NCBI RefSeq assembly: GCF_046630445.1
Contig: NC_092338.1
Coordinates: 343,485,501 to 343,549,500 of the forward strand
Direction: 5' to 3'
Length of the DNA stretch: 64,000 bases
Origin: Rutidosis leptorrhynchoides
Taxonomy: Eukaryota; Streptophyta; Magnoliopsida; Asterales; Asteraceae
The notes below the pieces were generated by a model, which was not told where the DNA came from, searched no databases, and worked only from the letters and a program-made list of their open reading frames with translations. Positions 25,655 through 38,895 of the stretch are shown one piece after another. The translations under genes and the position numbers were made by a program. Within the stretch, counting starts at the first letter, position 1, and each line of letters begins with the position of its first letter.

Positions 25655-26273
25655 CCCCAGCAAAACATTCAGTTGGCAAAAGGAAGACGGCAAGAAGCGT
25701 GAGAAGGCCAAAGATAAAGTTGTCATTAACATGATCAACATCGAGAAGGACGAGTTCGCTCCGCAAAGCTCCTGGAAAGATGCTACTATCACATTCCTGG
25801 GATTACCGGCGCGACACTCTAGGGACGAACCGATAGTAATTACCGGCTTAATAGACGGGTTCCCGGTCAGCGAAATGCACACCGACACGGGAAGTGAAGT
25901 TGAAGTCCTGTATGCCCATTGCCTTTCAAAGCTCCCAAAGTGTGTCGAAAGGAAGATGAGACAATCTAATGCTATCATTTCTAGGTTCACGGGTTCCACT
26001 GAAGAGCCCATAGGTAGACTCAAGGCGACGGTCACGGTGGGTACTCAACCCTACCTCTGTAGTGAAGTCATCGACTTTTATGTCGTCAAATCTGTGACTG
26101 CCACAAATGTGATACTAGGAAGACAGTTCTTCAGGAAGTTCGCTGCAATAACCTCTACCGCTCATGGTATACTCAAACTCCCAACCTGGCGAGGTGTGGC
26201 AATAGTTCAATCCACCCGACACCCTTTCCCTGGGAATGAAGGCACTCGAGATAGGCAATGTGCCGAATCATAG
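25640..26273 (+). pseudogene. pro: Element A aspartic protease domain
   Basis: Retropepsin-like domain of Tat/Ogre style. It reads DATITFLGLPARHSRDEPIV, then the active-site region MHTDTGSEVEVLY (DTG present), then DFYVVKSVTATNVILGRQFF, where ILGR is the conserved hydrophobic-hydrophobic-Gly motif, and ends STAHGILKLPT. The frame runs to a stop at 26271-26273. It would cleave the Gag-Pol polyprotein. It is in a different frame from gag, and no reverse transcriptase follows, so it is an isolated domain. The catalytic triplet is intact. Confidence 0.82.
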
Positions 26274-27238
26274 AAGACACCACATGTCATGGAGGAAAAA
26301 CGTGTATCTGTTCTTAAAAGGCTAACTTTTTTTCCCCATCAGCACACTTCAGTGGTAAAAATCTAGTCATTGTTAATGAGGTAGAGAAGGCAGTTACCGG
26401 CTTGCGTCACCGGCTGGGAATGGAGAAACCATTTAATGGTGTGTACAAAAAGGCTGAACCCTTCAATCCGACATCCAAACGTTCCAGAACTGAAAGCTGT
26501 GAGAGCTCTAATCGAGACAAGACAACGGTTGAAGGAAACAAAAGTGGCTAAATGAAAAAACTGAGATTTAGATAGATACCGTGATTGAAACTGATCACTT
26601 CAACTCATGCTTATCTTGATATTTATGTCTTTTTCTCCTAATAAAGACTCTGTGTATGTTTTTCCTTTTTAGGAATGAATAAAAGAATTTTTACCGTTTA
26701 CAATAACTTAGTCATTATGTTATTTACAATGAAGTTCACATAATAATAATAACCGGCTAACGGCAGATGGATTCTGACATCCACATAAGTCCCATGCAGG
26801 TTATTTTGTACCCCCTTAAGAGGTGATTGTCTAGCCCTCGTCGGTACAAGTTTATACTGATAAACGGCCAATGAGTAGATGGCATAAACACGCGTGACTG
26901 CACGGTGTACACACCAAAACTAATACAAGTGTAGTCTAGACCTACATACGAAGAAATGAACTAGTTCAACAAGAAAGTATGATAATCACATAAATATTCA
27001 CATGGTTACACAGCCAAAATAGAGTAACCATTACAAAAATTGGTATCCGAGATACATACCTCGGATACAATACAAATGTCTAACAAAACAACCTAGAACT
27101 TATATTCTAACAATTGGTTGACCGTCGTACTCTCCTCGGCACACAAACTCTTGAATCATTTAAATCAGATGTTATTAACCGCTGCCTGCGTCGTACGAAT
27201 CTCTTGAAAGGAATTCACCTTGACTTTATCAGCCATTT
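26274..27238 (+). other. Non-coding spacer of element A
   Basis: Where reverse transcriptase and integrase would be in a full element there is only non-coding DNA. A short Arg/Lys-rich relic may lie at 26400-26550 and an A/T-rich stretch with AATAAA-like signals near 26630-26690. Nothing else was recognised. Confidence 0.5.
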
Positions 27239-27799
27239 CTAGACTAAGAGCAAGGTCGATCCGAGATGATGCTTCCGTACAAGCTGAAACATATCAAGCG
27301 CACTGCCAGTGCCAAACCACTTCAAATAAGAACCAGATGGTCCCATCACATACGGCGAGGCCATACATCTTTTCAGGGAAGACGGAAGCTCAGACCTCAA
27401 TCGGTCAAGCTCCCCAAAAGCAGCCTTCAAATTCACTTGCAGATCCTGAGCAATAGACTCTTGGGTCATGACAGGTTGTTTTTCCCGGTTATGACCGACC
27501 AGGAAAGAAGTAGTACAAACCACCAGAGCTCGGACCCAAGCAGCTCTCGCCTTATCAACAGGAAGGGCGGAAACAGATCCCAACATATCCGGGGAAGACC
27601 CTTTAGAGACGATATCTTTGTTGACATCATATTTAACATTGAATTTGGAGAACGATCGGATAAACTCGTCCCTCCCGGTAAATTCAAATTGGCCCTCGGC
27701 CAAATCCTCAAAATTAAACTGACAAGATCCACCCGGCGCTATAGAAAGTTTGAGCAAACTATGATGGGCTTTCATTTTGAGCACACAAATGAAAGTCAA
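27239..27799 (-). CDS. Antisense ORF of element A (186 aa), possible aORF of the Tat lineage
   Basis: An open minus-strand frame between the coding part and the 3' LTR. Extra antisense ORFs in this position are known from Tat-lineage elements such as Grande. Residues 22-60 (LSIAPGGSCQFNFEDLAEG, FTGRDEFIRSF) and 88-110 (DKARAAWVRALVVCTTSFLV) look like real folded protein rather than noise. The second half has a helix-rich segment (NLKAAFGELDRLRSELPSSL). I do not recognise a domain and cannot say whether it is expressed. More open minus-strand sequence follows at 28046-28565. Confidence 0.45.
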   Translation of the reverse strand: MTFICVLKMKAHHSLLKLSIAPGGSCQFNFEDLAEGQFEFTGRDEFIRSFSKFNVKYDVNKDIVSKGSSPDMLGSVSALPVDKARAAWVRALVVCTTSFLVGHNREKQPVMTQESIAQDLQVNLKAAFGELDRLRSELPSSLKRCMASPYVMGPSGSYLKWFGTGSALDMFQLVRKHHLGSTLLLV

Positions 27800-28045
27800 G
27801 GGGATTCACAGATGACTCCACAGTAACAGTTACAAAATTTCAAAACAAGGTACATCAGTACAAAGACAATGACGGAAATAAAAGCAGCTCATCAAACATA
27901 TTTGTCATTCGTATCCCGTGTAGAAGTTTATTTCAAGACAGAAGACAAACACAAAGATATCACAGTATTTCATTACTAAGCGCAGAAGCTACATGTATAA
28001 AAGCTGAAAACCCTAACAACCTATGGTTTTAGCACATAAATAACG

Positions 28046-28620
28046 TCAAATCCCATACAAACAAACGGAAACCCTTGTATATGATCTGTTAAAGCTCACC
28101 CATAAAGGAAGTGAAAATAGGCACATATGTTGAAAGAAATCAAAAGCTCTCAACGAGAAATCGCCAACATGGCCCAGCTGGTATCGAGATGATTGCAAGA
28201 CAGAGATATGTCCGTTAGCACCACGGGTCGTAATTCGATGTTCGAAATCAACCGGAAGCACAAATACCAACATTCGTTGCAGGAGATGCGCATATCACAT
28301 AGTTACCCGAGCGCAAACGTATTGTATTCTTCGAATCCGGGAGATCCAATAATGCGGCAACCAATGGAATGACTAGGGATACATCGAATGACCATCGGCG
28401 TTCAGTAGTTTCCAATCTATCCGTAGTTAAAGGCGGAATACGTTCGAAAAAATTCAAAGATTCAAAACAAATCTTCAGATCCACATCGAAGCCTGAAATA
28501 GCATAAAACAACAGTAAGAAAGCCGCACAAGAAGAGAAAACAGAAAAGGAAAAACACACAAACACTTACCAATATTGTGAGTAATATGCCTCAGCGAATA
28601 ACGGCAGCGCCATCTTTTGG
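28046..28620 (-). pseudogene. Further antisense frames of element A, possibly spliced with the antisense ORF
   Basis: The minus strand has a short start region (MALPLFAEAYYSQYW, from about 28612) ending at a GTAAGT donor (28563), then an acceptor (TATTTCAG, about 28494), then an open frame reading LKICFESLNFFERIPPL and RWSFDVSLVIPLVAALLDLP. The splice sites look good, but direct joining shifts the frame, and a TGA ends the second block. A second frame continues to 28046. This looks like a decayed, intron-containing antisense gene carried by A. Confidence 0.4.
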
Positions 28621-29028
28621 GCATCAACAACAACAACAACAACATCAATGATTAACCAAGTAAAGGGGTTATTCATACAACGAAAGGCAATTTTTGAAGG
28701 CTACAAATTTATAAAATGAAGCGGTGTCGAAGACACAAGTGTAGCATAGTTGGAAGTAAGAAAAGTGAAAAACCCAGATGATAATCGCAGCTATTTATAA
28801 CCACGAGGGAAGTAAGAAGCAATGATGAAAGTGGCATATAGTTGTCTCTTGGAAAATGTTTCAAGATATCGATAAACGGAACATAATCATTAAAAATGAC
28901 ACAGTTGCAAAAGAGCGTCTTTTCAGGAGATATACGCATTTAATGCACGTCCACTCAGGCGCTTGACACAGTTTCTTAAGTTTAATAACGCAGCCACATT
29001 ACGGCTGGCATTACCAAACTGGGGGACT

Positions 29029-30116
29029 TAATGATACGCATAATGATCCGTCTCAAAACAAACAAGCATCCCGACAAGGATCTTACCCGGCACCGTTCGT
29101 CCTGGAAGACGGAACCTCTCCCAACATTCATTCGACATCATCTCAGCAACTTTACCACGCCGAAAGAATGGCTAGGCTGAGAGCCCGGATGACATACACG
29201 TAACCGGCATCATGTAGCCAGTCATGATGATTTTAACCGTGAAGAAACACTTGAAATAAATAGAAAGCAAAACCTTCCTGGCTAAACTGAGAGCACCGTG
29301 ATGCCTTAGCCGAAACCAACATGCCACCGGTACCGTCACCACTTCCCAGTTCAGTATTCCAAACCGACATAAAGACACCTTCCCGGGTCAAACACGCCGT
29401 CCCGGAGATAGTGCACTGTCCCGGAACAGATACTTCATTCCGGAACGAGTACTTGACCTCGGAGCACACGTGCAAAAAAGTTTCATGCCACGTCAGCTCA
29501 TGAATCTAGGAAAATTTATTAGGATCTGCTCGATTATTCCCATGAAAGGGACAGGTGCCACGTCACCCCTCGGGATTGGCAAAGTTTGTTACAACCATGA
29601 AAGGGACATATGCCACGTCATCATTCCCTCCTAACATCTATAAAATCGTGAACAAGATCATTTATTCCATAACACTGGATGCATTAATGTTACTCTGCCC
29701 AAATCGACTATGGTAGCATTACTCCTGTCGTTAACTCTATTCCGATCAATGCTCTGATCATCGTCGAAATTAATCCCCACTTTTAGATATTAACTTATTC
29801 GATTTCAATCGAATAAGGTTAATCTGATCGATTATTTTACGCCCTTGAAATCCAGATTCCAAATCAGGGTTCGCACAATTATTGGAGTTAAAACATTTCG
29901 ACTCACTCTTTTTCCCAAATCAAGCACTCAAACCCGAAATCTACCCTAACTAGTCGATTTTGGTTTGATCACCATTCGAAAGCAATCTCTCTATCTGTCG
30001 AATAGAGAGAGATGACTTTCTCTACTTTTGAGAGTGTTTACACTCTGGGTGGAGAAATGACTAGTATTTATTTTCGGATAAGGGAATAATTGTCTACATC
30101 TCACCTTCTCTATACA
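29029..30116 (+). repeat. Element A 3' LTR (right end uncertain)
   Basis: Starts TAATGATACGCATAATGATC after ACTGGGGGACT. It matches both pieces of the 5' LTR and contains a TATA box (29638-29647) and ACGT motifs. The region 29740-30116 has no counterpart in the truncated 5' LTR, so its membership is inferred. Possible ends are 29877 (TTCGCACA) and 30116 (followed by CCACT, as before 9364). Confidence 0.65.
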
Positions 30117-31072
30117 CCACTTATGTGATATTGGATTTTTGTTGTTGTTTTGTTGTTGTTGTAAAAGAGAGATATTGATGTCTTTTCTTCTAATCCATCC
30201 ATATTAACTTATAACTTATGGAAAAAATAAGATTTGATGATACGGGTTAATAGGAATGTCTTTAAACATGTGTAAAGCTCAATACATGTTTAACATTTTA
30301 AAAGGTTCAAAATTTTGAAAAAACTATATAATAATCTATTTACTTATATAATTTTTTACATAATTTAAATTATACAAAATTATTTATCTAACAATTTAAT
30401 TCACCACATTATATTATCTTATTATATGTATTATAATAATTATAAAGTTTAACGTTAGTTTCAAATGAATTTTTATAAATTAATGAAACGTGCATCCGGG
30501 TTAAACTTAAGATAAAAAGATTAGTTTTCATTTGAACATAAATTGGATAAATGAGTTTAGCCGGAAAAACTACGGAGTAAAAGACAAGAAACAATGATAT
30601 TTGATTCAATATTTATTACTTCCTCTCTCTAGTTTTTTTTTTTAACGGCGATATCGACATCGAATTCTCTCATTTTTTACTCACACACGTGTTAAGAGGA
30701 AACACAAATCGCGACTGTTGGAAAGCGGTCAAATTATGACAAACATTTAGTAGACAAATACAAATTGCCTTTTGCATGGTTATGTAGTCAAAGATGGTAG
30801 TAAATTGGGATTTTGCATGGTAGCAACTTGTTTATTATACATCTTCTATTTGTGGGTCAAATTGCCCTCTCCCCATTGGTTGAAAACTCACTATTCATGA
30901 TTTGTCCCCCCACATTTTTTTTCTTCTGATTTATAATAGGTTTAATGTATTTTTTATTATTTTCGCCTATGTGGGCTGGTTTCTAGCAGAAAACCCTTTA
31001 AAAGGGCTAAGTTGCTCAAATGGGCTTACAGAAGTGCTGGCCCAACAACTGTATGCTTGGCCAACAGGATGC
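30117..31072. other. AT-rich spacer, left edge of the Helitron not located
   Basis: No gene. A T-run (about 30634-30643) followed by AACGGCGA reads in reverse as TCGCCGTT plus an A-run, like a LINE tail on the minus strand, but no target duplication was found. The Helitron 5' end (a TC dinucleotide after A) must lie here or a little left, but I could not pick it out. Confidence 0.45.
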
Positions 31073-31156
31073 TTCGGTCAAGTGAACCAGAATAGTTCAA
31101 CTAGCGGTACAAATTTCGGTCAAGTGAACCAAAATAGTTCAACTGCCGGTACAAAT
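31073..31156 (+). repeat. Two tandem 42-bp repeats
   Basis: Units 31073-31114 and 31115-31156 start TTCGGTCAAGTGAACCA and differ at 3 positions. 42 bp is 14 codons and one frame reads FGQVNQNSSTSGTN twice. They lie upstream of the first Helitron coding exon. Confidence 0.88.
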
Positions 31157-31736
31157 CCTGTACTTGACACCATACTCTTGAAACGGAAGTCATGGTCGGC
31201 CATCCCTCTGGAGACATCAAAGCATGTCGAATGTGTCTTTCTTCTTCTATACATTACCTCATCACATCTCTAATCAGTTTTATAGAATTTCTTTGCTCTC
31301 GGTTTCTTCCACAAAGGTAACAAATTTTATATTGGATTTATTTTAATTACTGAAAATTGAATGTTATTTTTTACCCGATTATATTGTTGTTATTGAAGCC
31401 TTCGAGAATTGCAGGTCATCAGTGTCCCAGGTATGTTTTTTGTAAAATTTTACATCGATTCATATTTTATATTGATTAGTGGTTCCTTTGCTACAATTGG
31501 ATTCTATTTTTTACCAGGAATTTTAGGTGTTTATAACGCTTCGTGTTCTTCGGTGTTAAAGGTGCGTGTTTCTTTTTTGGGATATGTTATTCGTTCGTTA
31601 TTGCTGGCTTTTTTTCACGATGCTATGTGTTGTGTTGTGTTAATTTGCTGTTTCATCGTTATAGCGTTCATTCTTTTTTTTTTTGGCATTTTTTAATTGT
31701 GTTGGGAGATACACAATTGGTTTGTTAATTGTTCTA

Positions 31737-32097
31737 ATGAAACGGTCGAGAAAATGGAAGAAAGATGACCAAAGCGTACATGTAGTCAGTGATTACCTGT
31801 CGAGTGGTATTGGTACTTCCGAAACACAGGGTGTTTCACCTAAACTAACTACGAAGAGGGCTTATTTGCGAAAATCTAATCTTGCCGCTTCTGCAGTTAC
31901 AGGTCATCATCATGTCTATGTTACCTACGCAAATGGTTTTTTAAAAAAAAATTCTAACACTGTTTCTAAATGTTGTTTTTGTGATTGGAACTCCTTGGCT
32001 GTTGTTAACTGTGGGACACCTGTGCAATTATCTCATGAATCCAGTAAACAGCCAGTCGTACCAATTTATACTTTGTCCGCGGTCTTTAATGTTTCAG
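31737..32097 (+). pseudogene. Helitron RepHel gene, first recognised exon
   Basis: Open from an ATG at 31737 (MKRSRKWKKDDQ), basic at the start, with a C-terminal CCFCDWNS stretch and ending YTLSAVFNVS. It stops at a splice donor (TTCAG|GTATGA, 32097/32098) in phase 1, which fits the acceptor at 44978: the join reads NVS-AISPLYCDLGD. That match of phase and sense is why I place this exon in the Helitron gene. N-terminal regions of plant RepHel proteins are poorly conserved, so function is not assigned. Upstream (31310-31690) are possible UTR introns. Confidence 0.65.
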
Positions 32098-32202
32098 GTA
32101 TGAATTGTGTTTTTTAGAGTACATTTTGCTATTTAGGGATTCTTTAGCACGTTATTGTTACTACTTTGCTTAAATGTTGTTGAGAGTGTATTTGCTTATG
32201 AA

Positions 32203-32207
32203 TTGTG
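32203..32207. repeat. Target-site duplication of D, left copy
   Basis: TTGTG, repeated at 44106-44110. Confidence 0.88.
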
Positions 32208-35116
32208 TGTGATGCCCCGTATAAAACCATCGTGTACGAATCATCAACAACAGGATCATTATAAGGTTAAGTACTATATGCGATTTCAAAAAGAGTTTGC
32301 ATTCATAAATAAAGTGATGTCTAAACCAACATAAAAAAAAAGCATGCTTCACTAAGTAGAAGCAAATAATAAGTGTATGTGACCACAATGGTCGTTACAA
32401 GTCATAATTCAAAAGTACTAAAGTTTGAATGCAAGGTAAAGTAGCTCATGCGATGACAACTCTAAGCAGCGGGTGTCTACAGCACGACTAGTACACAGCG
32501 GAAGCTAACCTCAAGCACCTGAGAAAAACATGCTTAAAAACGTCAACACAAAGGTTGGTGAGCTATAGTTTAAGTATAACAGTAAGTAAGGTAGGCCACG
32601 AGATTTCAGTGCTACAAAGAGCGTTTCAAAACAGTATGATAAAGTATATGTTAACCGTGGGCACTTGGTAACTAACTTAACGTTTATACCCCCTGAAAGT
32701 ACACTTGGAAAGTGCGTATGTATACAAAGTATTAAACACTCGTTAAATGCTAGCGCTACTAGCCCGAGTGGGGATGTCAAACCCTATGGATCCATATCTA
32801 AGATTCGCGTTCATGGTTTAAAAATTCCAATGATTAAACGTTACCGAGCTAAAGGGAATGTTTATGCCGTTGTATAACCCACACATATATAAGTTTAAGT
32901 ACTCGTGCCTAGTATGTAAAACATAAAATCCACATGTATTCTCAGTTTCCAAAATAAGTTAAAGTAAAAAGGGAATGCTATAACTCACAATGATAATGTA
33001 GTCGTAAAGTCGGTTCGGAAAAGGTGTGCAAGTAATCGTTCCGAAGGTCCTCAACCTAAGGCAAATAGTACTAAGTCAGTAAATCGTCTTAATAGGTTTA
33101 AAAGTATGTAAATAAGGTCTTAAGGGTCATCATCATTCATCATCAAACAAAAGGCGTAAAGTAAGTTTCGTTTATGAAAGTAGTTTAAAACAAAGACTGA
33201 CTTCAGTCAGTCACCACGGCCTCTACCCTTACTGAATTAAGGTGAGACCAGTGGCCATGGCTCTGTATATGAGTCCTTTAAGTGTGGTAAAATTTACAGA
33301 AGCAAACTCATCTTTTTGTGACCGTGGTGATGGTCTAAGTGCGAGTAGGTCAGAAATTTCTGCACAACGTTAAAAGGACATAGTGACGATCGGAGGGCCA
33401 TAAATCCTAAACCGTAACTCGGATTAAGACGAGTCCTATATGAAAAGTTATCTAATCGAAAAGAGCTATTTGAAAATCATAATAACAACAGCCCAGGTCT
33501 ATTGGTCTGTTACAGAAACAGCAGAACAGTAGGCAGGGAACAGTAGGCAGAAAAATAATGGGTTCCGGTGGGTTTGGTGTTTGATGTTCATCATGATTCT
33601 CATCCTTGATGCCTATAGCTTCAAGTGTACAACTTATTGATGTGTTTACATCATATTTACCAAGTTTTGACCATCATAACCCTAGTGTAAGTCTAAGACA
33701 TGAAGCACAACTCACTTAAGAGTTGTATGAAGTTTGATGAACCAAAGTTACATCAAAGTCTTAGATCTAACATATACATGAACTTTAAAGCTAATAAAAA
33801 GTTACAAACTTGAGAGTAAACTAACTAATCAAGATCTTAAGATGTAGAACATAGTTCTTAGTTAGATCTTGAAGATCCAAGACCTAAAAGTATAGATCAA
33901 GCATAAGTATACAAAGTTATATTTAAAGAAAACTTATTTACATGTTCTTGAACTATTAAGTTAACTTTTAGTTCTAAGAGATATGAGATCAAGACTAACT
34001 TGTAGTACTTGACCAACAACAACCAAAATCATAAAATTAAAGTGCAAGTAAAACTAAATAAATAAGTAAATAAGTTCATGGGTTTCATACTTTAAAGATT
34101 CAAACCAAAGTTTGATCTTTAAGAAAGTAAACTTTAAAGTTTACTAACATGAATTACAAGTATGATTTACAACACATGAACCTTAAATATTTTGAAACAA
34201 TAAATGTAGCATCATAAACTAGTGAGTTTATGTTCTTGTGTTCTTGAAAAATACAAGATATTATGGAGAATCAAACTAAAGAGTTTGATTCTTAAACATG
34301 TAAGTATGTAATAACAAGAATAAGTAACAAAGTAACAACAACATCTAACAAGTATCAAGTAATTTTACAACATTAAAGAACAAAGTTGATGATGATATAG
34401 GGGTGTTTTGGTTCGGTTTTGGGACAAAGAAAGAAAAGAGAAAAGCTTCATGTTACTTACAATTGTTAGAGAGAAAAGAGAGAAATAAATGAGAGAAAAG
34501 TTGAGAGGATTTTGCAAGTAAAGTGTGTGTGTGAAGAATGAGGTTTACAAATGAACAAGTGATGTAAAAGAAAAGATTTTGAATCCCATTCCCCCCATGG
34601 TATCCCACAGCCTGCAGTAAAAAAGAAGGGGGAAGGATTTGTTTGTTGGTTACTTGGATGAAAAGTCTTAAAAGTTGGATACTTGGTGTTAGTTCATGGG
34701 GATTATGTGCCAACTAGATTCCAAGTCTTCTTAAACTAACTAGTTATAAATAAATGGATACTTACATGAATGAGTAGGGTGGGCTTCTAAAGTCCACTAA
34801 TACTAATAAAGGCCCAAGTTCAAATAAAAGCCCAAGTATGTATGTAATTAACAAGTTAATCCAATTAAAAGCCCAAGTAACTAATTAATAACTTTAGTTA
34901 ATTAAAATGATTAATAAACTTAATCATGAATGCAAATAATATCTAAAAATATTATTCGTGAAAGTTCCGGGTGTCACAAAGATGTTTCGGCCAATTAAAG
35001 TCAAGTTCGGGCAATCATGGCAACATGTAAATGTAATAACGTACATTCATTTTATCACACGTATTAATAATAATAATTATTAATAAATAAACATTGGAAA
35101 ATCCAGGGTCATTACA
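32208..35116 (-). repeat. Element D 3' LTR
   Basis: Plus strand starts TGTGATGCCCCG and ends GGGTCATTACA. Relative to the other LTR it has small deletions (for example around 32330 and 34770) and a 20-bp insertion near 34985. The shared tail block lies at 32517-32568 (minus). Confidence 0.92.
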
Positions 35117-35152
35117 TTACCCACCTGTTAAAGAAAATTTCGTCCCGAAATT

Positions 35153-38100
35153 TTAAGCTGAAGGTGATGGAGGAGTCGGGAAAATGTGAGGATACTTCCG
35201 CATCATTTGGTCCTCTCGATCCCAAGTAAACTCAGGTCCTCGTTTGGCATTCCATCGTACTCGTACAATCGGAATCTTGTTGCGTTTCAAAGTTTTGATC
35301 TCACGATCCATAATTTCAACAGGCTCTTCCACGAAGTGGAGTTTGTCGTCAATTGTAAGTTCTTCCAATGGTATGATAAGTTCAGGTGCAGCAAGACACT
35401 TCTTCAAGTTTGACACATGGAAGGTAGGATGAACTGAGCTCAATTGTGCTGGTAGATCCAAACGGTATGCAATGGGTCCAACACGTTCCAAGATTTCAAA
35501 AGGACTAATGTATCGTGGGTTTAACTTTCCACGTTTTCCAAAACGGATCACACCTTTCCAAGGTGCAACCTTCAACATTACACGATCACCAATGTTGAAT
35601 TCAAAGTCTTTACGTTTAAGATCGGCATAACTCTTCTGACGATCGTGGGCAGTCTTAAGTCTAGCTTGAATTTGAGCAATCTTCTCCGTGGTTTAGTGGA
35701 CTACCTCGGGTCCGGTGATTTGCTTTTCGCCTACTTCGGCCCAACAAATAGGAGATCGGCACTTACGGCCATACAATGCTTCAAAAGGTGCAGCGTTAAT
35801 GCTCGAGTGATAACTGTTGTTGTACGAGAATTCGGCGAGTGGCAAATGTCTTTCCCAAGCCTTTCCAAAATCAAAGACACATGCACGCAACATGTCTTCC
35901 AAGGTCTGAATCGTTTGTTCACTTTGCCCGTCAGTCTGAGGATGATAAGCAGTACTCTTGTCAAGACGAGTTCCCATGGCTTCTTGCAAAGAACGCCAAA
36001 ATCTAGAGGCAAAACGGGGATCGCGATCGGAGATGATCGATAAAGGTACACCGTGTCGTGATACAACCTCCTTAATGTATAATTGAGCAAGTCTTTCCAT
36101 TGTATCAGTTTCCTTCATCGGTAGGAAGTGTGCAGATTTGGTGAGGCGGTCAACAATAACCTAAATGGTATCGCATCCGCCCACCGTCTTTGGCAGCTAG
36201 GTGATAAAATCCATTGTGATCCTTTCCCACTTCCATTGTGGGATCTCCGGCTGTTGAAGTAAACCAGAAGGTCTCTGATGCTCGGCTTTAACCTTCGAGC
36301 AAGTCAAACACTTACCAACATAAGTCGCAACGTCCTTCTTAAGATTTGGCCACCAATACTGTTCTTTAAGGTCGTGGTACATTTTGCCCGCTCCAGGATG
36401 AATCGAATATCTCGACTTGTAGGCTTCGTCAAGTATAAGGTTCCGTAGATCTCCATAAAGAGGTACCCAAATTCTTCCGGCATAACATCGGAGTCCAGAC
36501 TCCTTAACCTCGAATCGAGAGACAAGTATGTTCAAATGTTCATGAGATATATTCTCCTCCTTGAGAGCCTCATCTTGGGCTACTCTGATCTGGCTGTTGA
36601 GGTTCGAATGGATGGTGATGTTCAGAGCCCTAACACGAAGAGGTGCCGTCCTCTCCTTTCGGCTTAAAGCGTCAGCTACAACATTGGCCTTGCCAGGGTG
36701 ATAACGGAGTTCACAATCGTAGTAGTTGAGCATCTCGATCCATCAACACTATCTCATATTCAGTTGCTTCTGATCAAAGATGTGCTGGAGACTCTTGTGA
36801 TCGGTGAAGATAGTGCTCTTAGTTCCATACAAATAGTGACTCCACAATTTGAGCGCAAAGACAACGGTTCCAAGTTCAAGATCGTGAGTAGTGTAGTTCC
36901 GCTCGTGAATCTTCAATTGGCGGGAGGCATAGGCAATAACCTTTGATCGCTGCATCAGTACACAACCAAAACCACTTTTCGACGCATCGTAATAAACAAC
37001 AAAGTCGTCACTGCCTTCAGGAAGTGATAGGATAGGTGCGGTGGTCAACTTCTTCTTCAATGTTTGGAATGCTGATTCGTGTGCGGGTTACCAAATGAAC
37101 TTCTTGCCCTTGTGAGTCAGCGCGGTCAAAGGACGCGCAATCAGAGAAAATCCTTCGATGAATCTTCGGTAGTAACTGGCGAGACCTAGGAATTGGCGAA
37201 TATGAGTCAGAGTAGTGGGGGTCTCCCACTTGCTGATGGCTTCAATCTTGGCGGGGTCAACTTTGATACCCTGGTCACTCACAACATGACCCAGAAACTG
37301 GACTTCCTTTAACCAAAATTCACACTTGGAGAATTTGGCATTAAGTTGCTCTTGTCTCAAGAGTTCAAGTACTAGTCGGAGGTGTTGCTCATGCTCTTCT
37401 TTGCTCTTAGAGTAGATGAGGATATCATCTATGAAGACGATAACAAACTTATCCAAGTACGGCTTGCAGACACGGTTCATGAGGTCCATGAACACGGCAG
37501 ATGCATTTGTCAAACCGAATGGCATCACGAGAAACTCATAATGACCATAACGAGTTCTGAATGCAGTTTTCATCATGTCACTTTATTTCACCCTCAGCTG
37601 GTGATATCCGGATCTCAAATCGATCTTTGAGTAGACACTCGATCCTTGTAGTTGATCAAAAAGATCGTCAATTCGTGGAAGAGGATACCGATTCTTGATA
37701 GTCAATTTGTTGAGTTCACGGTAGTCGATACACATACGGAAGGATCCATCCTTCTTCTTCACAAACAGAACAGGTGCGCCCCAAGGCGAGAAACTTGGTT
37801 GGATAAATCCTCAATCAAGTAGTTCTTGTAGTTGACTTTGTAATTCTTGCATCTCGGAAGGTGCGAGTCTATAAGGTGCGCGAGCTACAGGTGTAGCTCC
37901 TGGCACTAAAACAATCTGAAACTCTACTGCTCTCTGCGGCGGTAATCCAGGCAATTCCTCTGGGAAGACATCAGAAAATTCGTTCACAATTCGAACGTCG
38001 TTCACGCTCTTCACCTCGGTTTCTACCGCTTTCACATGTGCTAGGACAGTAAAACGTCCCTTATTCATAATCTTTTGCCCTTTCACGCAACTAATGAGGT

Positions 38101-38856
38101 TCAACTTCGAGGTACATCTATCTCCATAGATAACCAGTGGTTCGCCATCTCCTTGTGGTATGCATAGTGCTTTATCTCCACAGATAATATCAGCCTTTAT
38201 CTTGCTCAACCAATCCATACCAACGATCACGTCAAAATTTCCCAGTTTGATAGGTATCAAATCAATTTCGAAATCTGCACCGGCTATGTTGATAATAGCT
38301 CCACGACTAATGTGGTCAACCTTCTCAAGTTTTCCATTGGCGACCTCGACAAGCATACTCTCTTTTAACGGGACTAATGACCAATTAATCTTATCGCAAA
38401 AATGTCTACATACATAACTTCTATCCGCATCAGTATCAAACAAGACAGAAGCTAACAGATTATTGATTTTGAATATACCTGTTACCAAGTCGGGGTTTTC
38501 GCGTGCGTCCCTTGCATTAACGTTGAAAGCTCTAGCGCGGGGTGGTCCGCCATATTTTCGCTTGTTTGGGCACGCATTTCTGAAATGGCCCGTCTGTCCA
38601 CATTCATAGCACTTCTTCGGCCCATTGGTGTTTGGCTTCCCATTCAAAGTGGTGACCTTGCAGTCTTTCCCGATATGCCCAGCCCGTTGACACTTCTCGC
38701 AGACAACATTGCAATACCCAGTGTGGTGTTTGTAACACCTCTTGCATTGTGGTAAGGTTCCTTTGTAGTTCGGGTTGGAGTTGGTGTTGTTGTTGGGATT
38801 AGGGTTTCCACCGTTGTTGTGCCTCTTGGCGGGGGTTTATTCGTAGTTTCTCCCCC

Positions 38857-38895
<39 letters not shown>

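Noticed and set aside
30634-30665. LINE tail on the minus strand (also T-run at 8838)
   Set aside because: Only an A/T run and a GCCGTT-like or TTGAGTTGTTC-like phrase; no target duplication or body found.
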